From the NCBI GenBank assembly GCA_963734865.1, contig CAVTIV010000004.1, positions 1 to 64,000 on the forward strand: a stretch of 64,000 bases of DNA. Reading direction: 5' to 3'. The translations under genes and the position numbers were made by a program. Positions 1 to 8,879 of the stretch are shown one piece after another; the stretch's first letter is position 1, and each line of letters starts with the position of its first letter. The notes under the pieces were generated by a model. That model was not told the DNA's origin. It ran no database searches and saw only the letters and a program-made list of their open reading frames with translations. Source of the DNA: CBDCUW01 sp963734865 (GTDB lineage: Bacteria > Planctomycetota > Planctomycetia > Pirellulales > Pirellulaceae).

Positions 1-903
1 GGCCCAGGGTCATGTGGGTGTAGATCTGCGTGGTGCTGATGTGCTCGTGGCCCAGGTAGGCTTGAAGCGAGCGGAGGTCGGCGCCGTTCTCCATCATTTG
101 TGTTGCCGCGCTGTGACGAAGCAGGTGGCATGCGCCGTGCTTCGTGATCCCGGCAGACTGCTTGATGTCGGCGACGAGTTGCGTGAGCGAACCGCGCACC
201 ATCGCACGGCCACGGATGCCGATGAACAGCGACGCAGCGGCGCGACCGCGGTCGAACTTGGGGCGAACGTCGGTGATGTACTTGTCGAGCCACTCAAGAG
301 CGCCCGTGCTGACCGGTGACAAGCGATGCTTTGTCGCCTTTGCCGTGATGGATCACGATCAGGCCGCGGTTGCGGTCGATGTCATTCAGCGTCAGCGCCG
401 CCAGCTCGCTGACCCGGATCGCAGAGGAGTAGAGAAGTTCGAGGATCGCTCGGTTGCGGATGCCCAAGGGAGTCTTGATGTCGGGAACGTTCAGCACGGT
501 GGCAACTTCGTCGAGCGTGAGGAACTCGCCCAGACGACGGGCCGATTGCTTGGGTAGCTCGATGTCAGTGCTGAGATCATTGGCGAGAAGCTTGTGTTTG
601 AGCAGCCAACGAAGCAGGCCTCGCAGCACGATCAGATGATGAGCCTGCGTGGTGGTCGAGAGTGGTTTGCCGCTGCTTGCGCTCTTGAAGTGGTAGAGGT
701 AACGCCGGTAACCGGCCACCACTTCGCTGGACAGATCGCCGACCGTTTCAATTCCCCGCTCGGCGCACCAATCGGTGAAGCGTTTCAAGCAATGCGCGGT
801 AGGTGTCGATCGTGCGCGGGCGTTGGTTGGCCACTTGCCGATCCAGTAAGAAGCGATCGACGACGAGGGGAAGCTTGGCGGTACGGAGGTGGTCCAGTGA
901 CAT
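1..903 (-). CDS. Tyrosine recombinase / phage integrase family, frame broken, C-terminus cut by window
   Basis: This is a XerC/D-like site-specific recombinase. An N-terminal SAM-like core-binding domain begins at the ATG at 903 (MSLDHLRTAKLPLVVDRFLL). The catalytic domain follows, with a conserved arginine in the SAIRVSELAAL segment, the HLLRHSAAT box, the LGHEHISTT box and the nucleophile tyrosine in TQIYTHM just inside the window edge. Two frame breaks are visible. One is near 783-786 and one near 330-332, and each is repaired by removing one base from an A triplet on the coding strand. Both may be homopolymer errors, or the gene may be decaying. Only a few C-terminal residues are missing. 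It probably acts with the neighbouring primase-like and transposase genes. Confidence 0.8.
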
Positions 904-1207
904 GATGTTTTCCTTTCAGGAAGTTGTGTCGGCGCGAAGCGTAGACAGTTCGCGCCAACGGGAGTGAAGCGGCAACGACGACGTGTCGATGCCAATCAGA
1001 AAGCCGGTCAAGAAACGCCTGACCGGCTACGGAGTACGACGACGCTAAAGCGTTAGCGGGTCTGGTTCAGTTTCGGCGAAACCGCAACAGTTTCGCGTTT
1101 GACTCGGCGATTCGTTGGGTTTTGCCTCCTGAGTGCCTGGAAAGACTGTGTGAAAGTAACGTAAAAGTAGGGGTAACTCTGGATCGCTGGGGGACAAGAG
1201 TCGTGTT

Positions 1208-3283
1208 TTAGCTGCCAAGAGTTGGCGTGGTAGCAGGCCTCTTGAGCCTGGCAGGATCGATCAGGCCCATCAGGAACGGCTGGCCCTCGTGGCCTTCGCC
1301 GCTATAGAGCAGTTCGTAGACGAAACGCCGCCCGTGCTTGCCCCGATGCACGACGAGGTATTCCAAGTCGGCCAGTCGCGTGAGGTGTTTATGCAGTTGG
1401 CTGTCGCTCCACTGCACCGCGTCACGAACGTCGCGGCGGGTGAATCGGAAGGCGTGACGACTGACGCCGGTGGCTTTGGATTCGCTGGCGACGAACTCGT
1501 GAACGAGTCCCAGCAGACGGCGGGTTTGTGGCGCCAGTACATCCAGGCTGCGACCGAGGACTTCGCCGGCGATGCCGTTGGCCACCGCGATGTCCGATGG
1601 CTCGACGTTAATGAACTCGATCGATTCGCCGTCGATCTGCGTCAGGCAGACTTGTCGTTGATGTTGATGCAACAGCGCGACGGTGTCAATCAGGGTGAGG
1701 TATTTTTGGTGATCGCGGCGCAGCCGTGTCTTGTTGTCGGGGAAGGTTAGCTGGGAAGCGTAAGGGTTGAACACCCGCAGAGGTTTGAGTAACCGCTGTG
1801 CGTTTTGATGAAGCGTGCGAATTCGTTTGGACGAGATTCCAGCTTGCAACTCTGGGAGACTTCTTGCTTGGCGCTGTTGGGTTTGGATCGCGCCGGTTTG
1901 ATGGCGGCTTTCATCGACCGAAAGAACGAGACAGCGATTGACCAGTTCTTCGTCGATCTCCATCGCGGTGGTGGTCAGCATGATTTGTACCGGGCCCTCG
2001 ACGCAGTACGTCTCGGTGCCCATTCGTCCGCTGGACTTCTTGGCGACGGTGGCGTGCCGCAGTTCGCCTTCGCTTTGCAGGAGTTTCAACGCGTAAGTGG
2101 CCTGGCCGATCCCTTCGTCTTCGCTGATCGCCAGGATGTTGTGCTTGATTGATTCGTCAAGGTAGTACAGTGATTGGCCGGTGATGCCGCTGAACCGTAC
2201 CGTTTCTTCCCACGGCATCATTTCCAGGATCGCATCCATCAGTGATGTTTTACCGGCCGATGACGAAGATTGAATGATGATCGCCAGCGGGCTGCGGAGC
2301 TTGCGACTGGTGGCGGCGAGATAGCCAGTGAGCTTGTTGGTCGCTTCGCCAACCATCCCGCAAGCGTCCATGTCGGCCACGATGCGTTGGAGCAGATTCG
2401 GGTCGCGAAGGAGGGAGAGTGCTTCGCTGCGCTCAGCCTCGGAGAGTTCGACGACTCGACGCTGAGGCGACTTGGCGTCGGCGATTTGTTGCTCTTGGAG
2501 GGCTTCGAGTTTCAGAAGTAGCTGACCGATGTCTCGCTTGATGAGATCGGCGTCGACGAACAGTTCGGCGGCGGTCGCTTTCACGAACGAGGCACGAGAT
2601 CTTGATTTCACCAGGTCGATGGCATCGAGGTGAACCAGATCGTCACGGCTGACCATGATGTTGATTTTGAGTGTTCCGGCGCACGTGTTGCGTTCCAAAC
2701 CGCGAACTCGATAGCGGCGATCCTCACAAAGATAGACGATTTGATCTTCGCTGATTTGTAAGTCGTCGGTATTGGTCTTTGGCTGAGCGTCGTTGCCAAC
2801 TGCCTCGATGAGCTTCGGGTCGCGCGGCTCCAATTGATGTGAGGGGTCGTTGATCGCAGCGTGCGGGGTGCCGGTTCCGATCGTGATCTCTTGATCGCCA
2901 TTGCCGTGGCGGTCGATGCGACGGCCATGGATGCCGGTAATCGTCCCGGCATCATCGAACAGCGGAAACGTCACACAGCCGCGCAAGGTTTCGTGGCCGC
3001 TGGACTTGTAGAGCCCGATTTCCTTGAGCTGCTGGCGCAACTCTCGTCCGCGCGCCGAATCGGTCGAGGGAAGATTCTTGCCGAGCCGTCGATCGGATAA
3101 GCCAATTTCTTGCTCGGCTGCTTGTTCGATGGAGAGTTTGAACTCATCAGCGAGAAAGGCGACAGCTTTATCATGAAGGGGCAGCCGCGCGGCGTAGAAT
3201 TCGGCTGCGGTCTTGAAAGGATTGGCCTGGAGAGCTTCCAGGAATGAGAGTTGGATGGTTCGTTCTTTGGTTGGCGTTGGCAT
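1208..3283 (-). CDS. Primase/P-loop ATPase-like protein of the mobile element
   Basis: About 690 residues counted from the ATG at 3283; an upstream in-frame start at 3370 is possible, and neither has a clear ribosome binding site. The N-terminal 150 residues contain a segment like the bacterial primase core (GCVTFPLFDDAGTITGIHGR). No full Toprim domain is seen. A degenerate Walker A (SSSSAGKTS, lysine near residue 345) and an acidic Walker B-like stretch (AISEDEG) mark a helicase-like ATPase core. The C-terminal 100 residues look like a winged-helix region (FTRRDVRDAVQWSDSQLHKHL). The gene sits 300 bases upstream of the integrase on the same strand and is divergent from the transposase. A replication role for the element is inferred; the exact family is not recognised. 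Confidence 0.6.
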   Translation of the reverse strand: MPTPTKERTIQLSFLEALQANPFKTAAEFYAARLPLHDKAVAFLADEFKLSIEQAAEQEIGLSDRRLGKNLPSTDSARGRELRQQLKEIGLYKSSGHETLRGCVTFPLFDDAGTITGIHGRRIDRHGNGDQEITIGTGTPHAAINDPSHQLEPRDPKLIEAVGNDAQPKTNTDDLQISEDQIVYLCEDRRYRVRGLERNTCAGTLKINIMVSRDDLVHLDAIDLVKSRSRASFVKATAAELFVDADLIKRDIGQLLLKLEALQEQQIADAKSPQRRVVELSEAERSEALSLLRDPNLLQRIVADMDACGMVGEATNKLTGYLAATSRKLRSPLAIIIQSSSSAGKTSLMDAILEMMPWEETVRFSGITGQSLYYLDESIKHNILAISEDEGIGQATYALKLLQSEGELRHATVAKKSSGRMGTETYCVEGPVQIMLTTTAMEIDEELVNRCLVLSVDESRHQTGAIQTQQRQARSLPELQAGISSKRIRTLHQNAQRLLKPLRVFNPYASQLTFPDNKTRLRRDHQKYLTLIDTVALLHQHQRQVCLTQIDGESIEFINVEPSDIAVANGIAGEVLGRSLDVLAPQTRRLLGLVHEFVASESKATGVSRHAFRFTRRDVRDAVQWSDSQLHKHLTRLADLEYLVVHRGKHGRRFVYELLYSGEGHEGQPFLMGLIDPARLKRPATTPTLGS

Positions 3284-3536
3284 GGGAGGAAGTTTGAAGT
3301 TTGAGGAGTGAAGTGTGAAAAAGCGGTGTTCGGTGGCGCACCGGCGAGCGTGCGCACACAAGAGAGGCATACGCCGGTCTCTTGATGACGCGACAAACTC
3401 GCCTGGCTGTCAACCGATGGCGACCATCTCTGTAATTCTTTTCTGCTAAAATTTCTGCGGCATGGCGTTACAGCTTGCCAGGCCTCGTTGGCCGTGTCTC
3501 CTTCAACCAGAAAAGGATGTCCGTTGATGACCACGC

Positions 3537-5129
3537 TTGACCCGGCTTCCCGGCATGAGGCTTAAACACAAAGGCAAGACGCCGCGAACTCGGCCGAGAA
3601 ATCCGCTTGGCAGAAAGTCTCGTCTGCCAAAATCACGTCGTCCACGCCTCACCGAGGTGGCGGCCGGACGGATCATTGCGGCGATCGTCGATCGCTATGG
3701 GGGTGATCTTGATTACAGCGACGGCTTGCCACAGCGAGCGGACGATCGCACGGCGCGAGTGATGGAAATGATCCCCAAGTGCCGTAGCGGCGCCCTTGGC
3801 GGGTGCTCTTGGAAGTGCGGCCAGTGTGATGCCAGCCAGTTGGTGCTCAAGTCGTGCGGCGATCGACACTGTCCCACTTGCGGCGGCCGGCGGCGACACC
3901 GTTGGCATGAGCAGGTGACCGAGTGGGCGCTGGGCTGTGATTACCTGCACACGGTTCTCACGGTGCCGCATGAGCTCAATGACTTGATCGCCGCCAACCC
4001 GGGCATTCTGCTGAGGCTGCTGGCCAGTTGTTCGCGACAAGCCAACTTGGAGATCGCGGCACATCGCTACGGTGTCCTTCCCGGTCTGGTGCAAGTGCTG
4101 CACACCTGGGGTCAGTTCTTGCTGTTTCATTACCATGTCCACACGATTTTGACGGCCGGAGGACTGGCGATCGGCAAGGACGGCAAGGTGATTCGCGGCG
4201 CTCCCCGCTGGGTCGACATCAATCCCGACGACGCCCAGTCGCGAAAGGCCGAGTGGGCTTCGACCTTCAAGACGATGTTTGTCAAAGGCCTCAAAAGACT
4301 TCACAAGTCGGGCAAGCTGCGACTTCCGGTCAGTCTTGCCGATGACGAGGCGGTTGCCGGGCTGCTGGAAACGGTGGAGGGGAAGGACTGGATCGCCGAC
4401 GTCCAGGGGACTCCGCCCGAGCATCGCGGTCAGAGAGAGAGTCAGCACGTGTTCGGTTACGTGGCCAAGTATGTCGGCGGGGTGGCGATCGGCAACAGCC
4501 GGATCCTCCGCATCAGTGATGCCGAAATCGTGTTCGACGCCAAAGATTACCGCGACAACCGGCATGTGGAAGTCGGTCTGCCGCCGCGAGAGTTCTGCTG
4601 GCGATTGGGGTTGCACGTGTTGCCGCGAGGGATGCCGCGACTCCGTTACGCCGGCCTGTTCGCCACCGTCAACCGCCAGGATCTGCTGCCACGGTGCCGA
4701 CAACTGCTGGGTGAAATGCGGGCGGGGGACGAAGGGGAGATGACCGGCGAACCCGATGCCGCGCCCGAACCCACAGAGACTGGTGATCAGGAGTCGGAAA
4801 ACGATTACCGTTGTCACCAGTGCGAGGGCAAGGTCGAGCTGAATGACACGCTCGATGGATCGCTCACCGTCTCGTTATTGGCGGTAGCCAAATGGATGAT
4901 CGAATGGCAACAACAAAACCGATCCGGAAACCTTCGCACGCGAGCCTGGATCAATCAACTGCGAAGTGTGATCGAAGCCAAAGTCTCCGCCGGAAGTCGC
5001 AACACGTTGGCCCTCGCACTGGCGAGCGGCCTGCGGGGCTTGGACGAAGATCTGGTCAACCTGATCATTCAAGCGATCGAGCATCGCGAGCGCGAAGCCG
5101 AAAACTATTTCAAAGCCCAACCACCGTAA
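3537..5129 (+). CDS. IS91-family HUH (Y2) transposase with N-terminal zinc-binding domain
   Basis: 530 residues from a TTG at 3537; an ATG at 3555 is an alternative start, and no ribosome binding site decides between them. Residues about 77-130 hold a cysteine-rich zinc-binding domain (CSWKCGQCD, CGDRHCPTCGGRRRHRW) typical of IS91/IS801/ISCR transposases. The HUH metal site is FHYHVH with H200 and H202. The two catalytic tyrosines are Y308 and Y312 in GYVAKYVGG, the Y-x3-Y pattern of rolling-circle transposases. The last 150 residues are a less conserved tail containing CHQCEGK. The gene is divergent from the primase/integrase pair, with about 250 bases between starts. Family assignment is strong, and the frame is intact. 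Confidence 0.88.
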   Translation: MTRLPGMRLKHKGKTPRTRPRNPLGRKSRLPKSRRPRLTEVAAGRIIAAIVDRYGGDLDYSDGLPQRADDRTARVMEMIPKCRSGALGGCSWKCGQCDASQLVLKSCGDRHCPTCGGRRRHRWHEQVTEWALGCDYLHTVLTVPHELNDLIAANPGILLRLLASCSRQANLEIAAHRYGVLPGLVQVLHTWGQFLLFHYHVHTILTAGGLAIGKDGKVIRGAPRWVDINPDDAQSRKAEWASTFKTMFVKGLKRLHKSGKLRLPVSLADDEAVAGLLETVEGKDWIADVQGTPPEHRGQRESQHVFGYVAKYVGGVAIGNSRILRISDAEIVFDAKDYRDNRHVEVGLPPREFCWRLGLHVLPRGMPRLRYAGLFATVNRQDLLPRCRQLLGEMRAGDEGEMTGEPDAAPEPTETGDQESENDYRCHQCEGKVELNDTLDGSLTVSLLAVAKWMIEWQQQNRSGNLRTRAWINQLRSVIEAKVSAGSRNTLALALASGLRGLDEDLVNLIIQAIEHREREAENYFKAQPP

Positions 5130-5522
5130 TGCGAATCACGCACGCGTCACACTCATCACCGCACCAACGACAAGTCGATTCACTCGATCGAATCGCTCCG
5201 TGCGCGGCGAGTCAAAAAACGGGCAATTCAGTGTCAAACCCGCGTCACTTCGCGCTTCATCACCGCGCGACTTCGGCTTCAACACGCGGTGTCAACGTCT
5301 CCGCCGCCGATCGTCGAACCAAGAAACGGCTATCAACGCCCAAGTCACACTAGGCAAGAGAGGCAGTCAAAGAAGAAGCCCCGCTCAATCCCCGCGCTCA
5401 ATCCGCTGCCTTGGGGACTGAGGAAGTGAACCAAAAATCCATACAGTCACAATTCGGCCGAAAATGCGACATCAAAAAGGCCGGTAACAACCGAACACAA
5501 GACCTGACTAACACCTACCCGC
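5130..5522. other. Non-coding stretch downstream of the transposase
   Basis: No convincing gene is seen. A perfect 7-bp inverted repeat (CACCGCG at 5261-5267 and CGCGGTG at 5285-5291, 17-base loop) lies here. Further on, the two tetramers GAAC and CAAG lie side by side at 5316-5323; these match the reported IS91 target tetranucleotides but could be chance. GC content drops after about 5420, which marks entry into the toxin island. Confidence 0.4.
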
Positions 5523-5963
5523 CTACCGCGATCCCCGGCGAAACCCTCCTCCGACACGGACGGGTAGGGGATTTCGCTGAATTAGGTCGCGGACATAGCG
5601 AACACAAAGCGATTTACTGCGCAGCTCAAGGTCTTCCATTGCAAGTTCGCCAATCTCTCGCAGGCGTATCGCCTCTCGATTTGTCGACGAGAATGCCTTA
5701 TCGACGAGCGGTGATAATTCGTCACGATGGCGTTCAAGAATCTCGACCAATACTTTAACGCTGCAGTCACACACCGTCTCTCTGCTGCTGCTTCCGATCG
5801 AAGCCTTCGCACCAGCTGCGGCCCCAACGGTAAAGCAGATGAAAGACCAGCGGTAATTCTCGTCTTGCACGAATCTATCAGCATCAACAAAAGGAAGCGA
5901 ATTTCCAACGAGGACACGAAGCAGAAATTCGACTTCTTCGCTGTGGAAACTGCTTTCTTGCAT
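5523..5963 (-). CDS. Hypothetical protein, second gene downstream of the RHS immunity gene
   Basis: The ATG at 5963 lies 7 bases after the stop of the upstream immunity-like gene, giving a 146-residue protein. A longer reading to 6188 is possible but would overlap that gene extensively, so the shorter start is preferred. The protein has an acidic, leucine-rich helical character (SEEVEFLLRVL, VLVEILERHRDELSPLVDKAF) and a basic C-terminal tail. No family is recognised. Its place directly behind an RHS toxin and immunity gene suggests a second immunity protein or an orphan from an earlier toxin cassette. Base composition is clearly more AT-rich than the flanking chromosome. Confidence 0.55.
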   Translation of the reverse strand: MQESSFHSEEVEFLLRVLVGNSLPFVDADRFVQDENYRWSFICFTVGAAAGAKASIGSSSRETVCDCSVKVLVEILERHRDELSPLVDKAFSSTNREAIRLREIGELAMEDLELRSKSLCVRYVRDLIQRNPLPVRVGGGFRRGSR

Positions 5964-5970
5964 CGTAGGA

Positions 5971-6546
5971 TTAACCCAGTATCTCGCTGTTAATTGGCTC
6001 AAACGCAACACCTGAACAACCTCGCTTAACGAGCTCGTCTCGTAGCTTTGATGTGCAGTAAATGGAGACGCCTCCGCCTTCAATCTGAAAAAGACCACTG
6101 TTTGCAATGTCTGACTTCTTAAGTACCAGTTTCTCAATGCTTTGAATACTGTTTGTTCCCTTAAAGTACTGAACTTCTGATTGTTCATGAACCCTCACTC
6201 GTCGCGTGAAGTGAACAACATACCCATTCATATCCGTCGAAATGTAGCTTGGAAGATCGATAAATCTGCTAATGGGTAGAAATTCAACCCCTGCAATTTC
6301 GTTGAACATCTCAAGAGCGCGAGCGTTCACGATGAGGAATTCGTCGAACAGATAAACATCAAGTTCCTTCGTTCCTTCACCACCGTCGAACTGGACAGGA
6401 ATCGGAGTCCAACTCCCCGCAAGAGGCGACAGACCTCCAATTGAATCGATAAACTTTTCATGTTCTTCTTGGCTGGAGAGCAATTCTTCCGAAAGCGTCA
6501 TGCAATCATCGCTCTCATCTGTAGCTATGAACTCAAATATTCTCAC
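5971..6546 (-). CDS. Probable immunity protein, Imm11/DUF1629-like
   Basis: 191 residues starting at a GTG at 6546, preceded at proper spacing by GGAG (in TTTGGAGATTACATTGTG), which fixes the start. The central segment FDEFLIVNARALEMFNEIAGVEFLPI and the C-terminal CSGVAFEPI resemble the imm11/DUF1629 type of immunity protein found beside polymorphic toxins. There is no signal peptide, so it should be cytoplasmic. It begins 46 bases after the end of the RHS gene on the same strand, the usual toxin-immunity order. Neutralising the RHS C-terminal toxin is inferred from family and position. Confidence 0.6.
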   Translation of the reverse strand: MRIFEFIATDESDDCMTLSEELLSSQEEHEKFIDSIGGLSPLAGSWTPIPVQFDGGEGTKELDVYLFDEFLIVNARALEMFNEIAGVEFLPISRFIDLPSYISTDMNGYVVHFTRRVRVHEQSEVQYFKGTNSIQSIEKLVLKKSDIANSGLFQIEGGGVSIYCTSKLRDELVKRGCSGVAFEPINSEILG

Positions 6547-6592
6547 AATGTAATCTCCAAAAATGCGTTCCTGACAAGATGCGGTTGGTCAC

Positions 6593-8371
6593 TTAGGTCG
6601 TGCGATGCGGAATGTCGCTCGCTTTAAATCGGGTTGCGCTCGTGATTCCATACGCTTGTTGCTGGTTTTGGGCAAGCTTCACCATTTGCCTTGCTTCTTG
6701 GGGGGTGAAGCCAGAATGGACGAGCGATTTTCGGAGTGCCGTATTGTACTGTCCGACAGTCGGCAGCGGTGTGGAGTGACGAACTGAATCCCACCAATCA
6801 TCTAACTTGTTGTGGAAATTAAAATGCTGCAAACCATCGGCGATGCTGCCCCTCATGTTTACGGTCAAGCCTTGACCGTAGGGGATCCCGCCCTGAGGAC
6901 CAAGGTTCCGGAACGCTCTGTCCTGACTTAAGTGATTTCGCTGAAACAGCGATGAACCAATTCCGGTCGCTTTGTTGAACTTGCCAAGCATCGAGTGCCC
7001 GGCAACATAAATCTTGTTCTTTCCCGATTTCGCCACAAGCTGTACCGGGTATTTCGCCCTGGATACGCCCTTGAACAAGGTCTTGGCAGCGCCGGTAACG
7101 CTGAATGCCATGCTTGAAGCTGACGAAGCAGTTGACCCTGCGGTAATTGCCGGACCGGCCTCGATTTCGAGAGGTCCGTTGATTCCAGATGACACCCAGT
7201 TCAGCGCGGTTTCTTCTGAGACTGTTCCGCCTCGTGATCCGAAGCCGCTTTCGATGAAAATGCCAGCTTCTATGATCGGAAGAGCGTCACGCAGCAAAGT
7301 CCCGAAAAAGCCCACCGCTTGCCCAAGCCCTTGAAGCAGAGCTGACAACGCTAGACCCATCGGATCAAGATGTACCTGTTGTCCGAGCAGGCCAGAGATT
7401 ATGTCTTGACCCGCACCGACAACAGCGTCGTTATAGACAGTCGAAAGAGAGTTCCCAACAGAGATCGACGCGACCGTGCCAGTCGCGCTGAACCAGCCCG
7501 TCGGATCGATCTGTTGTATCGGATCCCCATGCACATAGGCGTATTTGTGCAAGCTCTGTGGGTCTTGCATGTTGCCCGCGAAGGGGTCGAGGCGATTGAA
7601 GCGTCCGTTGGCTGGGTTGTAGAAGCGGGCGCGGAGGTACTGCTGTTGCGCCCTGGCGTCGAAGTGTTCTCCGGAATAGCCGAGCGACGAGAGGCGAGAT
7701 GCGAGCGGCGAGGAAGCAGCCTGTGAGTTGTGCAGCGCGATCATCTGACCGTAAGCACTGAACGTGAAGGCTTGAGCGATGTTGGCGGCCGCTGTCGCCA
7801 GGTCGTAGAGGACTCGGACGCTGCCATGCCCGTCGTGACCGAAGACGTGGGTAGCGTCACTGGTGATGGTGCCGCCTGAGTCACGTTCTACGACTCGCTG
7901 GGCGATTTCGTCGTGACCGAAGGTGTAGTCGATCGTTTTCGTTGAGCCGTCAGCGTTCGTTGTTCTTTCGCGGATCGTCTGCGTGTAACCGGTGTGGTTA
8001 TGGTGGTCAGCTAGGAATTCGGTCGATGAAGTTTCAGTCCAGACGCCTGTGGGATCTCCGTTGCCATCAAACCCTTCGCTCTCGTTGACCAGTTGGACCC
8101 GGTAGGATTTGGAGTCGTAGGTGTAGGTGGTCCGCTCACGTGCGGTCAGGTCGCCCGATCCATCAAACGTGTCGTTCGTAACCGAGGCCATCCGTCCTTG
8201 CAGGTTGTAGCCGAAGATCTGCTTGCTGACCGTGACGGCCCCAGCGGTGACGGCCTTCTCGGTCTGCTGCGTCTGGTCGTAGGCGGTCGTCTGATCCGTC
8301 GTACCGTTGTTGTCGCTGTCCAGATACTCGAATTCAAGCCGGTCGCCTGCGTCGTAGTCGTAGGCGAACAC
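6593..8371 (-). CDS. RHS-repeat protein with C-terminal polymorphic toxin domain (5' truncated)
   Basis: 592 residues from a GTG at 8371. Residues 1-200 are YD-repeats. The RHS-associated core signature (YLRARFYNPANGRFNRLDPFAG, followed by HGDPIQQIDPTGW) lies near residues 245-300. The remaining ~290 residues are a variable C-terminus with a hydrophobic stretch (ALSALLQGLGQAVGFFGTLL). The end is rich in His, Asn and Trp (LQHFNFHNKLDDWW) and looks like an unassigned nuclease-type toxin. RHS toxins are normally far longer. Here the upstream repeats continue in the same frame but behind a TAA at 8396-8398, so this is probably the 3' part of a broken gene. It is followed by an immunity-like gene. 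Confidence 0.7.
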   Translation of the reverse strand: MFAYDYDAGDRLEFEYLDSDNNGTTDQTTAYDQTQQTEKAVTAGAVTVSKQIFGYNLQGRMASVTNDTFDGSGDLTARERTTYTYDSKSYRVQLVNESEGFDGNGDPTGVWTETSSTEFLADHHNHTGYTQTIRERTTNADGSTKTIDYTFGHDEIAQRVVERDSGGTITSDATHVFGHDGHGSVRVLYDLATAAANIAQAFTFSAYGQMIALHNSQAASSPLASRLSSLGYSGEHFDARAQQQYLRARFYNPANGRFNRLDPFAGNMQDPQSLHKYAYVHGDPIQQIDPTGWFSATGTVASISVGNSLSTVYNDAVVGAGQDIISGLLGQQVHLDPMGLALSALLQGLGQAVGFFGTLLRDALPIIEAGIFIESGFGSRGGTVSEETALNWVSSGINGPLEIEAGPAITAGSTASSASSMAFSVTGAAKTLFKGVSRAKYPVQLVAKSGKNKIYVAGHSMLGKFNKATGIGSSLFQRNHLSQDRAFRNLGPQGGIPYGQGLTVNMRGSIADGLQHFNFHNKLDDWWDSVRHSTPLPTVGQYNTALRKSLVHSGFTPQEARQMVKLAQNQQQAYGITSATRFKASDIPHRTT

Positions 8372-8395
8372 CTCGTCGGGGACGAACGTGCCGCT

Positions 8396-8879
8396 TTAGC
8401 CCGTGTCCTTTTCCAGCTTCGTACGATTGCCGGTCAGGTCGTACTCGAACTTCTCGGCCTGCGAGACGCCCGAGTCGAAGTGCGTGATCGCCTCGTCGGT
8501 CAGACGGCCCACGTCATCGTAGGTCCAATCGTAGGAGGTCGACTTGACTTCACCCGCTTGCCGGATGTCGTCGTCGTTGGCGTCAAACCACACCGTTTCA
8601 TCGAGACTGGTGCGTTTGCCATCGGCTCGGACTTCGTAATCGTAGCTGGCCAGGACGTTGCCCGACTGGTCGCTGTCGGTTTGGGTAGACGTTGCCGAAG
8701 GCATCGTAATAGGACTGGATGTCGACGCTTTGCTGGTCCAACACGTCGACAAAGGTCCCGTCCGTGTATTCGACATGCGCCAGTCCGCTGCGCTGGATGC
8801 TTGCTTGTCCATAGCTGCCGCTACTGCTGACCAACGGCGACGTCGATGCACAGTTCTTCCAGTTTTCTGGGCCGCCCAT
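8396..8879 (-). pseudogene. Broken 5' portion of the RHS gene
   Basis: This stretch encodes further YD-repeat sequence (YDDVGRLTDEAITHFDSG, AEKFEYDLTGNRTKLEKD) in frame with the downstream RHS gene but separated from it by a TAA at 8396-8398. Farther upstream the repeat pattern continues in another frame (VEYTDGTFVDVLDQQSVDIQ, YYDAFGNVY), with the shift near 8685. Homology-like sequence stops at about 8870. The combination of stop, shift and abrupt end points to a truncated RHS core. The shift alone could be an assembly error, given how many occur in this window. Confidence 0.6.

Larger units (their letters stand above)
1..5420. mobile_element. Composite IS91-like mobile element (right side; left end outside window)
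   Basis: Three genes seem to form one unit: a tyrosine recombinase and a primase/ATPase-like gene on the minus strand, and a divergent HUH transposase on the plus strand. Nothing resembling chromosomal housekeeping lies between them. The left end is outside the window and the right end is not defined. The limit of 5420 is a guess, set where the low-GC immunity genes of the neighbouring island begin. A 7-bp hairpin at 5261-5291 downstream of the transposase is a possible replication-origin end, because IS91 elements carry a hairpin on that side. That grouping is inference from gene order. Confidence 0.55.

Noticed and set aside
3633..4817. 394-residue reading frame opposite the transposase
   Set aside because: The transposase on the plus strand has zinc, HUH and Y2 motifs; the opposite frame has no recognisable domain.
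5316..5323. GAAC and CAAG as the IS91 end target
   Set aside because: Eight bases match the reported target tetramers but no terminal sequence of the element is defined, so I do not claim the end.
8093..8830. 245-residue plus-strand reading frame opposite the RHS gene
   Set aside because: Val/Arg-rich sequence with no family character, opposite recognisable YD-repeats.
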